Of a stretch of 64,000 nucleotides of DNA, positions 49,503 to 61,249 are shown piece by piece; the stretch's first letter is position 1; the number at the start of each line of letters is the position of its first letter. Where the stretch lies: positions 14,467,001 through 14,531,000 of the forward strand of contig NC_083387.1 of NCBI RefSeq assembly GCF_031755915.1. Reading direction: 5' to 3'. The stretch comes from Ziziphus jujuba (Eukaryota; Streptophyta; Magnoliopsida; Rosales; Rhamnaceae). The translations under genes and the position numbers were made by a program. The notes under the pieces are model-generated. The model made no database searches. It saw only the letters and a program-made list of their open reading frames with translations, and had not been told where the DNA came from.

Positions 49503-50842
49503 AAAATGCATTAACTTTCCATATGAAAAAGATTAAACTATCAAAGAAAAGGAAAAAAAAAAAAAAAAAAAAAAAGAGAGAAGAAGAAGAAAGTAAGATG
49601 ATCGGTATGGGTGTTGGTAAATTCAGCATTATATGAATCATACATAAGATTTCCTCATAAAAATAAATAAAATAAGATAAAAAAGATGAAGAAAATGATA
49701 ATTCAGTACAAAAACTGGAAATAATATGGTATAAAGAACTAGGTTGCCAGAAGAGTCCAAATTTCATTGAAAAAGAAAATTTAGATTTATTTTTTTGAGT
49801 TAATTATATTTTAGTACTATACTTTAAGATGATTATACATTAGACTTCAAGTTTAAATGTTACACATTAGATTCTCAATTTATAATTTTGTTCACATCAT
49901 GCCCTTAATTACGTAATTGATTAGCAAAAAGTCAAAAAAGAAAAAAAAAGAAATTGATTAATTTTTTCAATTTACAAATAATGTGGAAAAAATTTATTTA
50001 TTTGATCAATAAGAAAACTAGTTAATTTTTTCAATTTTTAAACTTTTAATTAATCAATTTGAGAATTAAGGATCTAATATGAAGTATTTTAAACTTGAAG
50101 GTAAATATGCAATCTATCCAAAGTACATAATACTACTAAAGTGTAATTAAAATTTTATTTTCTAGTTTATTGAAAAGAAAAGATAATTTCTAGTCTACTG
50201 TGAACAGGGACAACGGTTGCCTTGCCACAACATATATAGACCATTCGCTGTTTCGATCAAATATGAAAAAGGCCAAGCCTTCGTTTCAATTACATAGCGT
50301 AGACTTGAGAATAGTATCAGCTTATCTTTTTCCAGACGTTAGGGATTTAGGAATCCCAGTAATAAGACAAATTTCACTATAATTGAGTAGAATATACAAT
50401 TTCAAAATTGAATTATTAAGTGCTGGTTTGGTAATTAACGTTTATCTTTTGGTTATTAGATTTTAATTTTCTTCTTAAAAGGTTTTACTTCGATTGACTA
50501 TTATTGGCTTATGTTTTAACTGATAATTAGGTTTCCACCTAACTACAAGTTTAAAGAAATAAACTACAAGGTTATAAGAGGAAGAGGAAGAAAAAAAAAA
50601 AAAAAAAAATTCATAAACACCAAATTAAAACCCATTTCAAACTATTTAGTATTATTTGATAACACGTTGGTTTTTTATTTTTTCTACATGATTGTATGTA
50701 ATTTGCTTACCTTAAATGTTTATTAGTAATAGTTTTTTGATAGTTAATGTTTAAAGGCAAAAAAAAAAAAAAAAAAACAAGTTAAATACAATTTAGTATC
50801 CTTTAGTTTGAACAAAGTTTAGGATTTTTAACGTTCTTTAGC

Positions 50843-50883
<41 letters not shown>

Positions 50884-50890
50884 CTATGTA

Positions 50891-51093
50891 TACACGATCA
50901 GATCTTAGATCATATTAAAAATTTAAAATTATATTCATTGATTATCGGATTCTAATAAGATTTATTTTTCTTAAATAAAATTTTAATATATTATTAAATC
51001 CATATTTTACTATTTTTGAATTTTAAAATTTTAATATAATCCAAAAGTTAATAAAGGAAGTCATAATATTAAAGACATGATCTAAATACAATC

Positions 51094-51098
<5 letters not shown>
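50891..51098. mobile_element. Dispersed TA-flanked MITE-like repeat (family member)
   Basis: Left end TACACGATCAGATC, right end ACAATCGTGTA; the ends are inverted and sit in (TA)n tracts. The interior has AAAATTTAAAATTATATTCATT and CATATTTTACTATTTTTGAATTTT. Similar pieces at 51127-51203 (internally shortened), 51210-51500, 55555-55785 and 55800-56080, and weaker ones at 26.6, 36.1 and 37.2 kb, define a local family that favours TA repeats. Confidence 0.55.
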
Positions 51099-51128
<30 letters not shown>

Positions 51129-51955
51129 CACAATCAGGCATACATCAGAACGATCTAATGTTTTGAATATCAGGTTAGGACATGATCTAACTACAATCGT
51201 GTATATGTGTATACATATACAGTCAAGCACATATCAGAACAATTTGATATTTTGAATATCATGTTATGAACTTATTTTTTTAACTTTTAATTGCATTATG
51301 AACTAAGATTTAAAATTATATTTATTAATCATTGAATCTATCGGTTTATTTTTACTAAATAGAGTTTTATGTCACTAATCGATTTCTGATTACTTTTTAA
51401 ATTTTAAATATTAACCCTTGATATGATCCAAGGTCTAATAAAAGAAGACCAAATATTAAAACTCTTATATTGTTCTCATGTGAGTTGATTCTATATGTTT
51501 ATATATCTATATATATATATATATATATTACATGTGATGCCTTTTAGTTTTCAAAAAATTACATATTAATAACAAAACCTTTAAATGCAATTGCAAACCT
51601 AATTGTACATATTAATGACAAAGCTTATACATATGCATTAATGATCTAGTTGGTTACCTAGCTCATTTTAATTATTGGCTATTTAAGGATAGGATCAACA
51701 AATCATATATGATAATATTAGTTTAAAATATTTTTATTTTTATTTTTTTAATACTGAAAACCTAATAAGGAAAAGTGAACTTTTTTAATGGAAATTAATT
51801 AAATTCTTACATCGTGTTTAAATAATATTGGATTTTTGTTTTTAGAAAAAATTAAAAATTTTATGTATTTCTTTCTTCACCGTTATTTAATTCTGTGTCA
51901 CATCAATATATGATATTATAAGATAAGCTAAGTTGCTCCCTAGATTAAAACTCTT

Positions 51956-51996
<41 letters not shown>

Positions 51997-52304
51997 CTCT
52001 ATATATATATTTTTATTTTAACACTAAATCCATGTTTTTGTCATTTTCTTTTTAATTTCTGATAATTAATCCATTTTAATCAATAATCAAAGTCTCAACA
52101 TCTACTGGAAAACTAAACAAGAAAGATTCTAACAAAATAGATAAAAAATGAATAAATCCGATTAGGGTGATGTTATGTTTAATGGTTTTGGCACCACTAT
52201 ATAACTTTTTAGAACTTAAAGGGTAAAATGAAAAAAATAAAAAAATGAAAGAAAGATCCTGAAATAGATATTTTTTTTAATTGAATTATAATAAGAAAAT
52301 TTCT

Positions 52305-53250
52305 AATTACATTATCAAATAAACTTTATACAGTTTAATTGTAAATTTATATTTTTACTTACATACAAAATTACTACTAAGAATATTAATCCATTTGAAT
52401 AACTTCTTTATACATTCTCATTATTTCTTCCAAATCTCTTTGTTTAAATCATACTTATAGCGATTTTCTTTCTAAAACAAGGAAGAAGCTCATTTTGCAC
52501 CATTTAAACCATGGAAGCTCAAGAAATTAAATAGTAATGTTTGTCTATTTTTCTTCTTTTTCATTTTGTAATGATTCATTTTGTTTTGGAAATTTTAAAA
52601 CATATTCAAAGGTACAAGATCGAACAAATTAGAATATATTTAGAAGTATTTAATCGAACAATTTAAAGAAATTCAAATGTTATTGATCAAACACACCAAA
52701 ATAATATGTGATAACTTTGAAGATGTTCATAAGTACATGACCGAGCAACTTTGAAGATGTTTAGAAATATACGATTAAACATTTTAGAATTTATACAAAA
52801 AAGTAGGACAGAACACTTTAAGATAATACAACTTTAAAGGTGTTCAGAAATATATGATTGAATAAATTTGAAAAGATTTAGAAGTGTACAACTGAATATT
52901 TTAAAGGTTGTTTAAAAGTTTATTAGGGAACATTAAAAAATTTGGTCTCCGATAATGTTCTTGACACAAAGATAGTCGATGTCAATGGAAAATCCTTGAC
53001 AGAGAATCAATGAGGGAAAACCTTTTTTAGGCTATCAGAGGAGGAATAATGGTTTGAACGATTTATAAAGGAAGCTAAAAGAACAAAAATATATTGGGAG
53101 AAGTGTATGAATGAAGGGTATTTTGAACATAAAAAATACTGTACAAAGAAACTTTGTATTTTTTTAATATATTTTAATGATTGTGCATAAAAAATTAGAG
53201 TGTGTAGAAATATTTTAGAATTGTGGAAAGAACCTTCTACAATAATTTCT
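52305..53250. other. Segment present in copy A only, with 10-bp flanking repeats
   Basis: In copy B the corresponding site reads straight from AATTTCTA to CTTTAAAAGGG. In copy A, ATTTCTAATT occurs at both edges of about 0.94 kb (52295-52310 and 53240-53255), so this is either an insertion with a target duplication or a repeat-mediated deletion in copy B. The ends are not inverted repeats. Composition is slightly richer than around it and it holds the 34-bp minisatellite. No protein is recognised. Confidence 0.6.
52590..52930 (+). repeat. Degenerate 34-bp minisatellite
   Basis: About eight or nine diverged units of 34 bp, for example those beginning CAACTTTGAAGATGTTCATA (52747), CAACTTTGAAGATGTTTAGA, CAACTTTAAAGGTGTTCAGA and CAAATTAGAATATATTTAGA, each ending in a GATCGAA-like word. 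Spacing is mostly exact with one or two partial units. The pattern is eroded, so the array is old. Confidence 0.7.
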
Positions 53251-56200
53251 AATTTAAAAGAGAGATCCTAATATAAATATTGATCATACTAAGTAGTAAT
53301 AAGGAATATTTAACAAAGAAAAAGCATAAACATTTGAAAATCATTTCAAATTGTGCTTAAATTAGTGATTTTATTTTTATTTTTTATTTTTTTCATTAAG
53401 TGTATAATTTACTGGATGTTCGATAAATTTTAACCATAATTAACTAACATCAACAAACAAAAACCTAACGCATTACTAAACAAAAACTTATAAAATGGAT
53501 AGAGGGTTATTTTTATAAACATTTTCTTTTTATTGTTATAAATAATAATTATTTATCATTCATGTATATTTGATATCTCAAAAAACAAAAAGACATAAAC
53601 TTTAAGTGAACACTAAATTTTAAATCAAACCTTCAAAAAATTATTAAAAATAAATACCATCGCTCAAAGTAAAAGGTGCATGGAAAAACGAAGGTGTTAG
53701 TATCTATAGTAGATGCACATAAAAACGTTTATATTATATAATAACTCAAGAAATTTGCATAAACAAATCACAAAAGAAATATATAAAATTGAAAGTATAG
53801 AAAAATTTCAATTTAGTTTGAAATGTGTTGGAAACAATGACTTTAAGATACATTAAATCCCACCCAAATTCCTATGAATGCGTGACGGTGGTCCTTCATA
53901 ATATGACAACTTAAATATTTGAAAAGTAATAGTACAATTTACAAGACCCAACCAAACAAAATGATTCCTAAACCTGTCTCACAAATGTGAATGCTACCGC
54001 CAAAGTAGCTAACTTTTAGAAAAATAAATAAATGAATTTAATGTCTTGTTGGATATTATATTTATAAGCATAATAAATGTAGTTACCCAAAAAAAAAAGA
54101 AAAAAAAAGAGCATAATAAATGTGTCCTTTTCACATATATATTTTTACTTTTTTCTTAATAAAAAAATGTTGGAAAAGAGGTCAACTTACTTTTACAATC
54201 CTAAATTGTAAATCCACTCATATTGATTGGATAATCTAATAAGTACATCAGTAATTATACTTCCGCATGTATCATATACCAACATATATCTTTTTACTTG
54301 ATAATTTACATCTTCAATTAAAAATTTAAATGCATTAACTTTCCATATGAAAAAGATTAATCTATCAGAGAAAAAAAAGAACAAAAGAAAAAGAAAGTAA
54401 GGTGATCGATATGGGTATTGGTAAATTCAGCATCATATGAATCATATATAAGAATTCCTCATAAAAATAAATAAAATAAGATAAAAGAGGAAGAAAAAGA
54501 TAATTCAGTCCAAAAACTGGAAATAATATTGGATAAAGAACTATGCTGCCAAGAGAGTCCAAATTTCACTGAAAAAGAAAATTTATATTTATTTTTTTGA
54601 ATTAATTATATTTTAAAAGATTGTATATTAAACCCTTAAATTTAAATGTTACATGTCAATCGTTTAATTTATAATTTATTTCACATCATTCATTCAATTT
54701 CGAAATTGATTAACAAAAAATTAAAAAAACAAGAAAATTAAGTTTTTTTTTTTCAATTTACTAACAAGATAAGGGAAACAAATTTATTTAATTGATTAAT
54801 GAAAAAACTAATTAATTTTTTCAATTTTTAAACTTTTAATTAGCCAATTTGAGAATTGAAAACCTAATATGGAACAATTTAAATTTGAGAGTTTGATAAG
54901 TAATTTGTCCAAAATACAGGACATTAAAGTGTAATTAATATTCTTTTTTCTAGTGTATTGTGAACAAGGGAAATGATTACCTTGCCAAAAAATTTATAGA
55001 CCATTCGCTGTTTCGATCAAATATGAAAAAGGCCAAACCTTCGTTTCAATTACATAGAGTAGACTTGAGAATAATATTAATTTTTCTTCTGCTTATCTTT
55101 TTCCAGACATTTGGGATTTGGGAATCCCAATAATAAGACAAATTTCACTACAATTCAGTAGAATATACAATTCAAAATTGAATTATTAAGATATGATTGG
55201 CTTCTGTTTTAACTGATAATTAGGTTTCTACGTAACCACAAGTTTAAAGAAATAAACCACAAAGTTATAAGAAGAAGAAGAAGAAGAAATAAAAAAAAAC
55301 TTACAAATACCAAATGAAAACCCATTGCAAACTATTTAATATCATTTTGATAACACGTTGGTTTTGATTTTTTCTCCATAATCGTGTGTAATTTACTTAT
55401 TTTAAATATTTGTTAATAATAATTTTTTTATAGTCAGAGTTTAAAGAAAAAAAAGAAACAAGTTAAATATAGTTTATTATCTTTTAGTTTGCACAAAGTT
55501 TAGGATCTTTAATGGTCTTTAGCTATATAAACATATATATATATATATATACACACAACCAGTTTTTGGATGATAGAAAAAGTTGAGATTTAAAATTATA
55601 TTTATTAATTATTAAATCCTGACATGATTTATTTTTTCTAAATAAGATTTTAATATATTACTAAATTCATATTTTATTATTTTAGAACTTAAAAATTTTA
55701 ACATTTGATGTGATTAAAAGGCCGATAAAAAAAGTTGTTAACTTGATATTCAATGCATTAGATTGTTCTATTGTGAGTTTGATTGTATATATATATATAT
55801 ATATACATTTGTACTTAAATCAAGTCCTTAATATCATAAAAAATTGGGATTTTTTATTTAACCTTTGAATCGCATCATAAGCTAAGATTTAAAATTATAT
55901 TTATTAATTACTAGATCACAATAAAATTCATTTTTCCTAAACAAGGTTTTATGTCCCTAAACTCATATGTAATTACTTTTTGAATTTTAAATCATAATCT
56001 TTGATATAATCCAAAAATAACGAAGGTGATCAAATATTAAAATTATCAGATCATTTTGATGTAAGTTGACTCTATTTGTTTATATATATATATATATAAA
56101 TTATATTTTATACCTTTTAATTTTCAAAAAATTACATATTAATAACAAAACCTTTAAATGATATTGCAAACCTAATTGTATATATTAATGACAAAACCCA

Positions 56201-56794
56201 TATATATATATGATAATAATTTAGTAGGCTATCTAGCTCATTTTTATTATTAGCTTAGTAGGGTCGACAAATTATATATGATAATATTAAATTAAAATAT
56301 ATTTATTTTTATTTTTTAATATTAAAAATCTATAAAAGAAAATAAATTTTTTAATAGAAATTAATTAAATTCTCACATCGTGTTTAAATAACATTACAAT
56401 TTTTCAAAAAAATTCAAAATTTTATGGGAGAATTCAAATTAGACTCCCTCACATTTAATATAATTATAAATTACATCCGAAATTTTAATATAATTTCATT
56501 TATCTTCCTTGCCGTTATCATTTTTCGTTAAATTTGACAGAGAAAAGATAATATTGTAATTTATCTTTTAAAAGTTAATTTTACAACATTTAATTTATTG
56601 AAAAACGTGCAAATCTTTATTTTTTTACTTCAAAAAATATATGGCCCCCCATCTCTTTTTGACTCTCACTCTCACTCCCTTTCACACACATTTATACTTT
56701 TAATTCATTTTACATTTAATATATATATTTATATATTAAAATTTTTCTTCTTCATTTAAATTCATTTTACTTTTAATTAGTTTTTATCCATTAT

Positions 56795-57138
56795 TTATAC
56801 ATATCTGGTAAGGAAAAGGTGATGAAATTGTAGACCACCAGTACGAGGGAAATCCACGAGAAGGTGATAAAAGGTGAAGACTTTGGAAATGGCGGAGACA
56901 GTGGATGAGAAGGAAACAGGTTTGGAGGTGTAGAGGGAGGCCACAGTGAAGACCACCATAGCAGTGGAGAGGAGAGAGAAAGCGAAGAGGAAGATGAGGT
57001 AGCAGAACTGGAAGATGTGCAGAATGGTCCATCTATGGTGGGTCTGGATTGGGTCGACAGATGGGCTGTTGAGCTGAGCGAGAAGTGGGTGGATGAAGAG
57101 TGAGTGAGCTAAGATTGTGAATGAGACAGGGAAAATTA
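56795..57138 (-). pseudogene. Captured exon fragment of a plant multi-pass membrane protein gene
   Basis: On the minus strand the frame is open for about 115 codons from 57138 to a TAA at 56795-56797. It reads LIFPVSFTILAHSLFIHPLL, then THHRWTILHIFQFCYLIFLF, AFSLLSTAMVVFTVASLYTS and KPVSFSSTVSAISKVF. From memory this matches the first part of a conserved uncharacterised plant membrane protein family (relatives read LSTAAVVFTVASLYTSKPVSFS); Arabidopsis At1g69430-like proteins are my best recollection. GC content is well above the surrounding DNA. After KVF the match stops. There is no start codon of its own, so it is a fragment carried in the Pack-MULE, perhaps transcribed, not a gene. Confidence 0.75.
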
Positions 57139-57434
57139 GGGCCTCTTTGTTTTAAAATAGTTTTCTGTTTTATAAAATAAAAAATTATATTTAAAATTAA
57201 AAATTAATTATTTAACCATCAATTTTTAAAAATAATTTTAAAAAACTAATTAAAAAAAATTTAGAAAATATTAAAATGATATTTTTTATTTTTTATTTTT
57301 TAATTTTGAAAATTGTTTTCAAACATCACTAGCCAAATATTATTGTTTTCAAAAAACAAATAAAAATATTTATTTTTTTATTTTTAAAATAATATTTTAA
57401 AAATTGAAAACAAAAAATATGACCAAACATGACC
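57139..57434. mobile_element. Tourist-like (PIF/Harbinger) MITE nested in the Pack-MULE
   Basis: Ends GGGCCTCTTTGTTTTA and, reverse-complemented, GGTCATGTTTGGTCAT, flanked by TTA on both sides (57136-57138 and 57435-57437), the target duplication of Tourist elements. The interior is a long imperfect AT-rich hairpin. A decayed relative is at 12899-13152. Confidence 0.65.
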
Positions 57435-57499
57435 TTAGAGTTAGGGTGATAAGGTAGAATATCTTTGGAGTTTGTTTGGGGATTGAGATTGATTCCTTA

Positions 57500-57560
57500 G
57501 GATATCTAGGATGCTTAAGAATTGAAGCTATATCTAGGATGCTTAAGAATTGAAGCTTTT
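57500..57560. repeat. 28-bp tandem duplication
   Basis: TATCTAGGATGCTTAAGAAT followed by TGAAGCT occurs twice in a row inside the Pack-MULE. Confidence 0.85.
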
Positions 57561-58078
57561 TTGGGAATAGATCCATTAGAGTTCTGATTGGTAAGAGAGA
57601 AAGTTAAAAAAAAGAAAGAAAGAAAGAAAGAAAGAAAATGAGAGAAAATAATAGAAAAAAGAATAATTGAGAAAGAGAAAAATAATCTGAATGATTTCTT
57701 ACTTTGTAATTTGTGTGTTTTCTAGTTAATTTTGTTGGGAATATTTTCAAATTTTAATCTAATAATAACTTATTTTGTTTAATATTGATTTTATGAGGGA
57801 TGTCAATGAAATTGATTTATGTTTAAAAGTTGAAAAGGATAATTTTGTCATTCAAGATGCCACATAGGAGAGAGAAAACAGTTTGATAGAAGGATTTCAT
57901 CCATAAAGGTGCTAAATGTAATATTCAAAATTTGAGGGATTAGATCTGAATTATGGCAAATCTCAAGGGAGGCATGTGAAATTTTTCCAAATTTTATGCA
58001 TTTCCTTATTTACCGTAATTTAATTTAATACCATATCAATACCTTATATGATAAAGTGAGCTAGCTAGCTAATTAGAT

Positions 58079-58193
<115 letters not shown>

Positions 58194-58682
58194 CATTTTA
58201 ACTCTAAATCCAATTCTTTTTAATATCTGATAATTAATCCATTTTAATCAATAATAAAAATCTCACCATTTATTGGAAAACTAAAAGGAAAAAAACAAAT
58301 AAAATAAAAAGAAATAAACCCGATTAGGATTATGTTATATTTAACAGTTTTGTTACTAATGCATAATGTTCTAGAACTTAAAGGGTAAAATGAAAAAAAA
58401 AAGTAAAAAAAAAAAAATATATATATATATATATAAAAGAGACCCCAAAATAAACTTTTATTTATTTATTTATTTTTATCAGATTAGAAAAATTTCTACT
58501 TTAAAAGGGACATCCTAAAAGCAACTTTGGTCATACTGAATAATAATAAAAAGTATTTAATAAATAAAAAAACATACACTTGAAAACTATTTCAAGTTGT
58601 GTTTAAATTGGTTATTTATTTTAATTTTATATTTTCTCGTTAAGTTTATAGTTTGCTGAAATGTTTTATAATTTTAACTATA

Positions 58683-58860
58683 AAGAGTTCTACAATGTAA
58701 ATAGTCCGGATGCCGACCATAAGTATTAATGACAATTTATAAAAAAACCGTCATCAATATTTTCTATGTGTGATAATATTGACGACATTTTTCTTTTTCA
58801 AAAATAGCCGTCAATATTTATGGTATGGATGCAAACCGTCTGCACCATAGACGAACTCTT
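58683..58860. mobile_element. 178-bp MITE with 9-bp target duplication
   Basis: Flanked by TTAACTATA at 58674-58682 and 58861-58869. The terminal repeats AAGAGTTC/GAACTCTT are perfect for 8 bp and continue imperfectly inward as a hairpin (GTCCGGATGCCGACCATAAGTATT against TACCATAAATATTGACGG). Copy A has the single, empty site TTAACCATA. A 9-bp duplication points to a Mutator-type non-autonomous element; the interior CCGTCA.CAATATT words are common in such plant MITEs. Confidence 0.82.
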
Positions 58861-59598
58861 TTAACTATAATTAACTAATAACATCAACCAAAAAATCTAA
58901 TGCATTACTAAATAACACCTTATAAAATGGATAGAGGCTTATTTTATAAACATTTTCTTTTAAGTGCTATAAATGATAATTATTTATCATTCATGCATAT
59001 TTGATATCTCCCAAAAAAAAAAAAAAAACATAAACTTTAAATGAACACTAAATTTTTGATGAAAGCTTTGAAAAATTACTAAAAATAAATACCATCGCAC
59101 AAAGTAAAAGGTCCGTGGGAAAACGAAGGTGCTAGTATCTAGAGTAGATACACATAAAAACGTTTATATTATACAACAATTAAAGAAATTTGCATAAACA
59201 AATCACAAAAGAAATATATAAAAATAAAAGTATAGAAAAATTTTAATTCAGTTATACATGTGTTGAAGACAATGACCTTAAGAAAAATTAAGCTTCACCC
59301 AAATTTTTATGAATATATGACGGTCGTCTTTCATGACATGACAACTTAAATATTTGAAAAGTAATGTTACAATTTTTAAGACACAACCAAACAAAATAAT
59401 GCTTAAACCTGTCTCACAAATGTGAATGCTACTGCCAAAATCTCTAACTTTTAGAAAAATAGATAAATGAATTAAATGTCTTGCTGGGTGTTGAATTTAT
59501 TAGCATAAATGTGTCTATTTCACATATATATATCTACTGTTTTTTTTTTTTTTTTTGACAATAAATGTTGAAAAAATAGAGGTTAACTATCTCTACAA

Positions 59599-59629
<31 letters not shown>

Positions 59630-59762
59630 AACTATCTCTACAATCCTAAATTGTAAATCCATTCATACTGATTGGATAATCTAAGTGCATCATTGTTTAT
59701 ACTTCCGCATATATCATATACGAACATATATCATGATACTTGATAAGTTGCATCTTCAATTG

Positions 59763-60403
59763 AGTCGGTATTTCTTTTAAGCAAATAAAATAAAAAATCT
59801 TTTTAATTAAAAATGTATCGTTTTAATTAAATAGTATTTTTTCAATTAGAGAGGAAATTTTTTGACGAAACGAATAGCTCCGGCAGTTAAGCACAACTTT
59901 ATTTGTTTTTATGAGAGCACAAATTTGAATTATCCGATATGCAGAGGAATTTTAGATAGCTTTGTAAACTAGATAATTTGTATATAAAACAAAAAAAAAG
60001 AAAAAAAAGAAGAGATGAAACCTTTTAAATAAATAAATACCTTTTCAATTCAACAGGTAACTTTTGAATTAATGGGTACCATTTCTTTTTTTAAAGGTAC
60101 CTCTTTAGTTTTCATTCAAATAAATTTAATACTATAATATTATATTAAATTTCCAACAAATGTGGATATAAGTAGTTGAGCTGTAGAATATGTAAGCTAT
60201 CTGAATTATTACATGTTTTGAACATTATCCCTAAAACTATATAAAATTTCATATTGCCTGATGCACTTTTGTTTTATGTCACTTTAGTTTAATTATACAT
60301 TTCCATAGATAAATTTGATAAAATTAACTATGCATAATTAAATGTAACTTTATTGAAAAACTTTCTAAAAGAAGAAAAAAAAACTCTATTAATATTTTTT
60401 TTT
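59763..60403. other. AT-rich spacer
   Basis: No gene or element recognised. Contains A-rich tracts and a modest patch at 59860-59960 without open frames of note. Confidence 0.5.
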
Positions 60404-61182
60404 ACAGTAAAACTTCGATAAATGAATATTCTTGCTAAATAAATAAAATTGTTTGGTCCCAATTTGGATCCTTATACTAAATGAATAAATTTGCTAAATG
60501 CATAAGATAATAATTAAAAAAAATCCTTTAAGGCCATTGAATATATAAAATAATATTTGATTAAATCATGTAATAAATAAATAATATATATAAACATTTA
60601 CCATAAATAAGAAGATTTTACTTAATAGCTTTTATTTTATTTTATTTCAATTCAGCTTTTTTATTTTTTAAAAAATTGCATTTAAAGTTTTTTTTTCTTT
60701 TTTTACTTTTTCTAAGATGTATAAGAAGATGAAATAAGATTTGAAATAATAATTGATCAATTGATCTAAATTTTCCGTAAATAAAGGTCAACTAATTAAC
60801 AACTCAACAACAGTTTTTTTAGCAATTATCAATGAGATTCCTACCATTAGTAGACATTTTTGCATCGTGTAATTCTCTATTGATTTTTTTCCTTATTTCT
60901 TGATTAAGTGGTAATCAATTTTGATTATAGATTTGATCAAGCCTGATTAATCTTTTTCTTTACCTTTATTAATATATATTATATAGTTGGTAAAATTATT
61001 TTCAAAAATAGTATAAACTTCTAAAATTATTGTCAAATATAGTATAAACTTCTTTTTAAACTAGTAAATATTCATTTATTGACAAATCAATAAATTATTC
61101 ATTTATCCATAAATAAATAACCCCTTTAAATGAATAATTTTTCTTAGTCCAATGAATATTTAGTTATAGAGGTTTTATGTGT
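60404..61182. mobile_element. TIR-type non-autonomous element (~0.78 kb)
   Basis: Left end ACAGTAAAACTTCGATAAAT then GAATATTCTTG; right end reverse-complemented ACACATAAAACCTCTATAAC then TAAATATTCATTGG. Subterminal AAATGAATAA words recur on both arms in opposite orientation. Elements with ends of the type AAAACCTCTATAAATTAATA are frequent in plants. No transposase is visible and the target duplication is unclear. Confidence 0.55.
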
Positions 61183-61249
61183 TTCATTTTTGATTTGTGT
61201 ATATGCCTAATTTTGCCAAATTCATTAAATAAAATTGTATGATTGAATT

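Larger units (their letters stand above)
49503..54326. repeat. Tandem segmental duplication, copy A (~4.8 kb)
   Basis: Starts AAATGCATTAACTTTCCATA and ends CATCTTCAATTAAAAATTT. Its content recurs in the same order in copy B: CATTCGCTGTTTCGATCAAA with TTTCAATTACATAG (50240/55000), TGATAACACGTTGG (50660/55350), ATTACATATTAATAACAAAACC (51560/56135), a (CT)n(TA)n run (51955/58085) and CATTCATGTATATTTGATATCTC (53555/58990). No gene is supported. Copy A has about 0.9 kb (52300-53250) missing from copy B. Confidence 0.88.
56417..57998 (-). mobile_element. Pack-MULE: Mutator-like element with captured gene fragment
   Basis: Element 56427-57988 is flanked by the 10-bp direct repeat AAATTTTATG (56417-56426 and 57989-57998); copy A has this site once and empty, near 51858-51868. 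Ends are inverted: left GGAGAATTCAAATTAGACTCCCT, right (reverse complement) GGAAAAATTTCACATGCCTCCCT. Subterminal similarity continues inward (left TTTATCTTTTAAAAGTTAA against right TTATCCTTTTCAACTTTTAA). It encodes no transposase but contains a captured exon piece on the minus strand and a nested MITE. Target-site length and long inverted ends fit the Mutator superfamily. Confidence 0.8.

Noticed and set aside
49429..49767. 112-codon Phe/Ser-rich minus frame, partly repeated in copy B
   Set aside because: Low-complexity translation of A-rich tracts; its recurrence is explained by the segmental duplication.
56784..57032. 82-codon minus frame with ATG (MDHSAHLPVLL...)
   Set aside because: It is one frame off from the captured membrane-protein reading, which gives the recognisable sequence.
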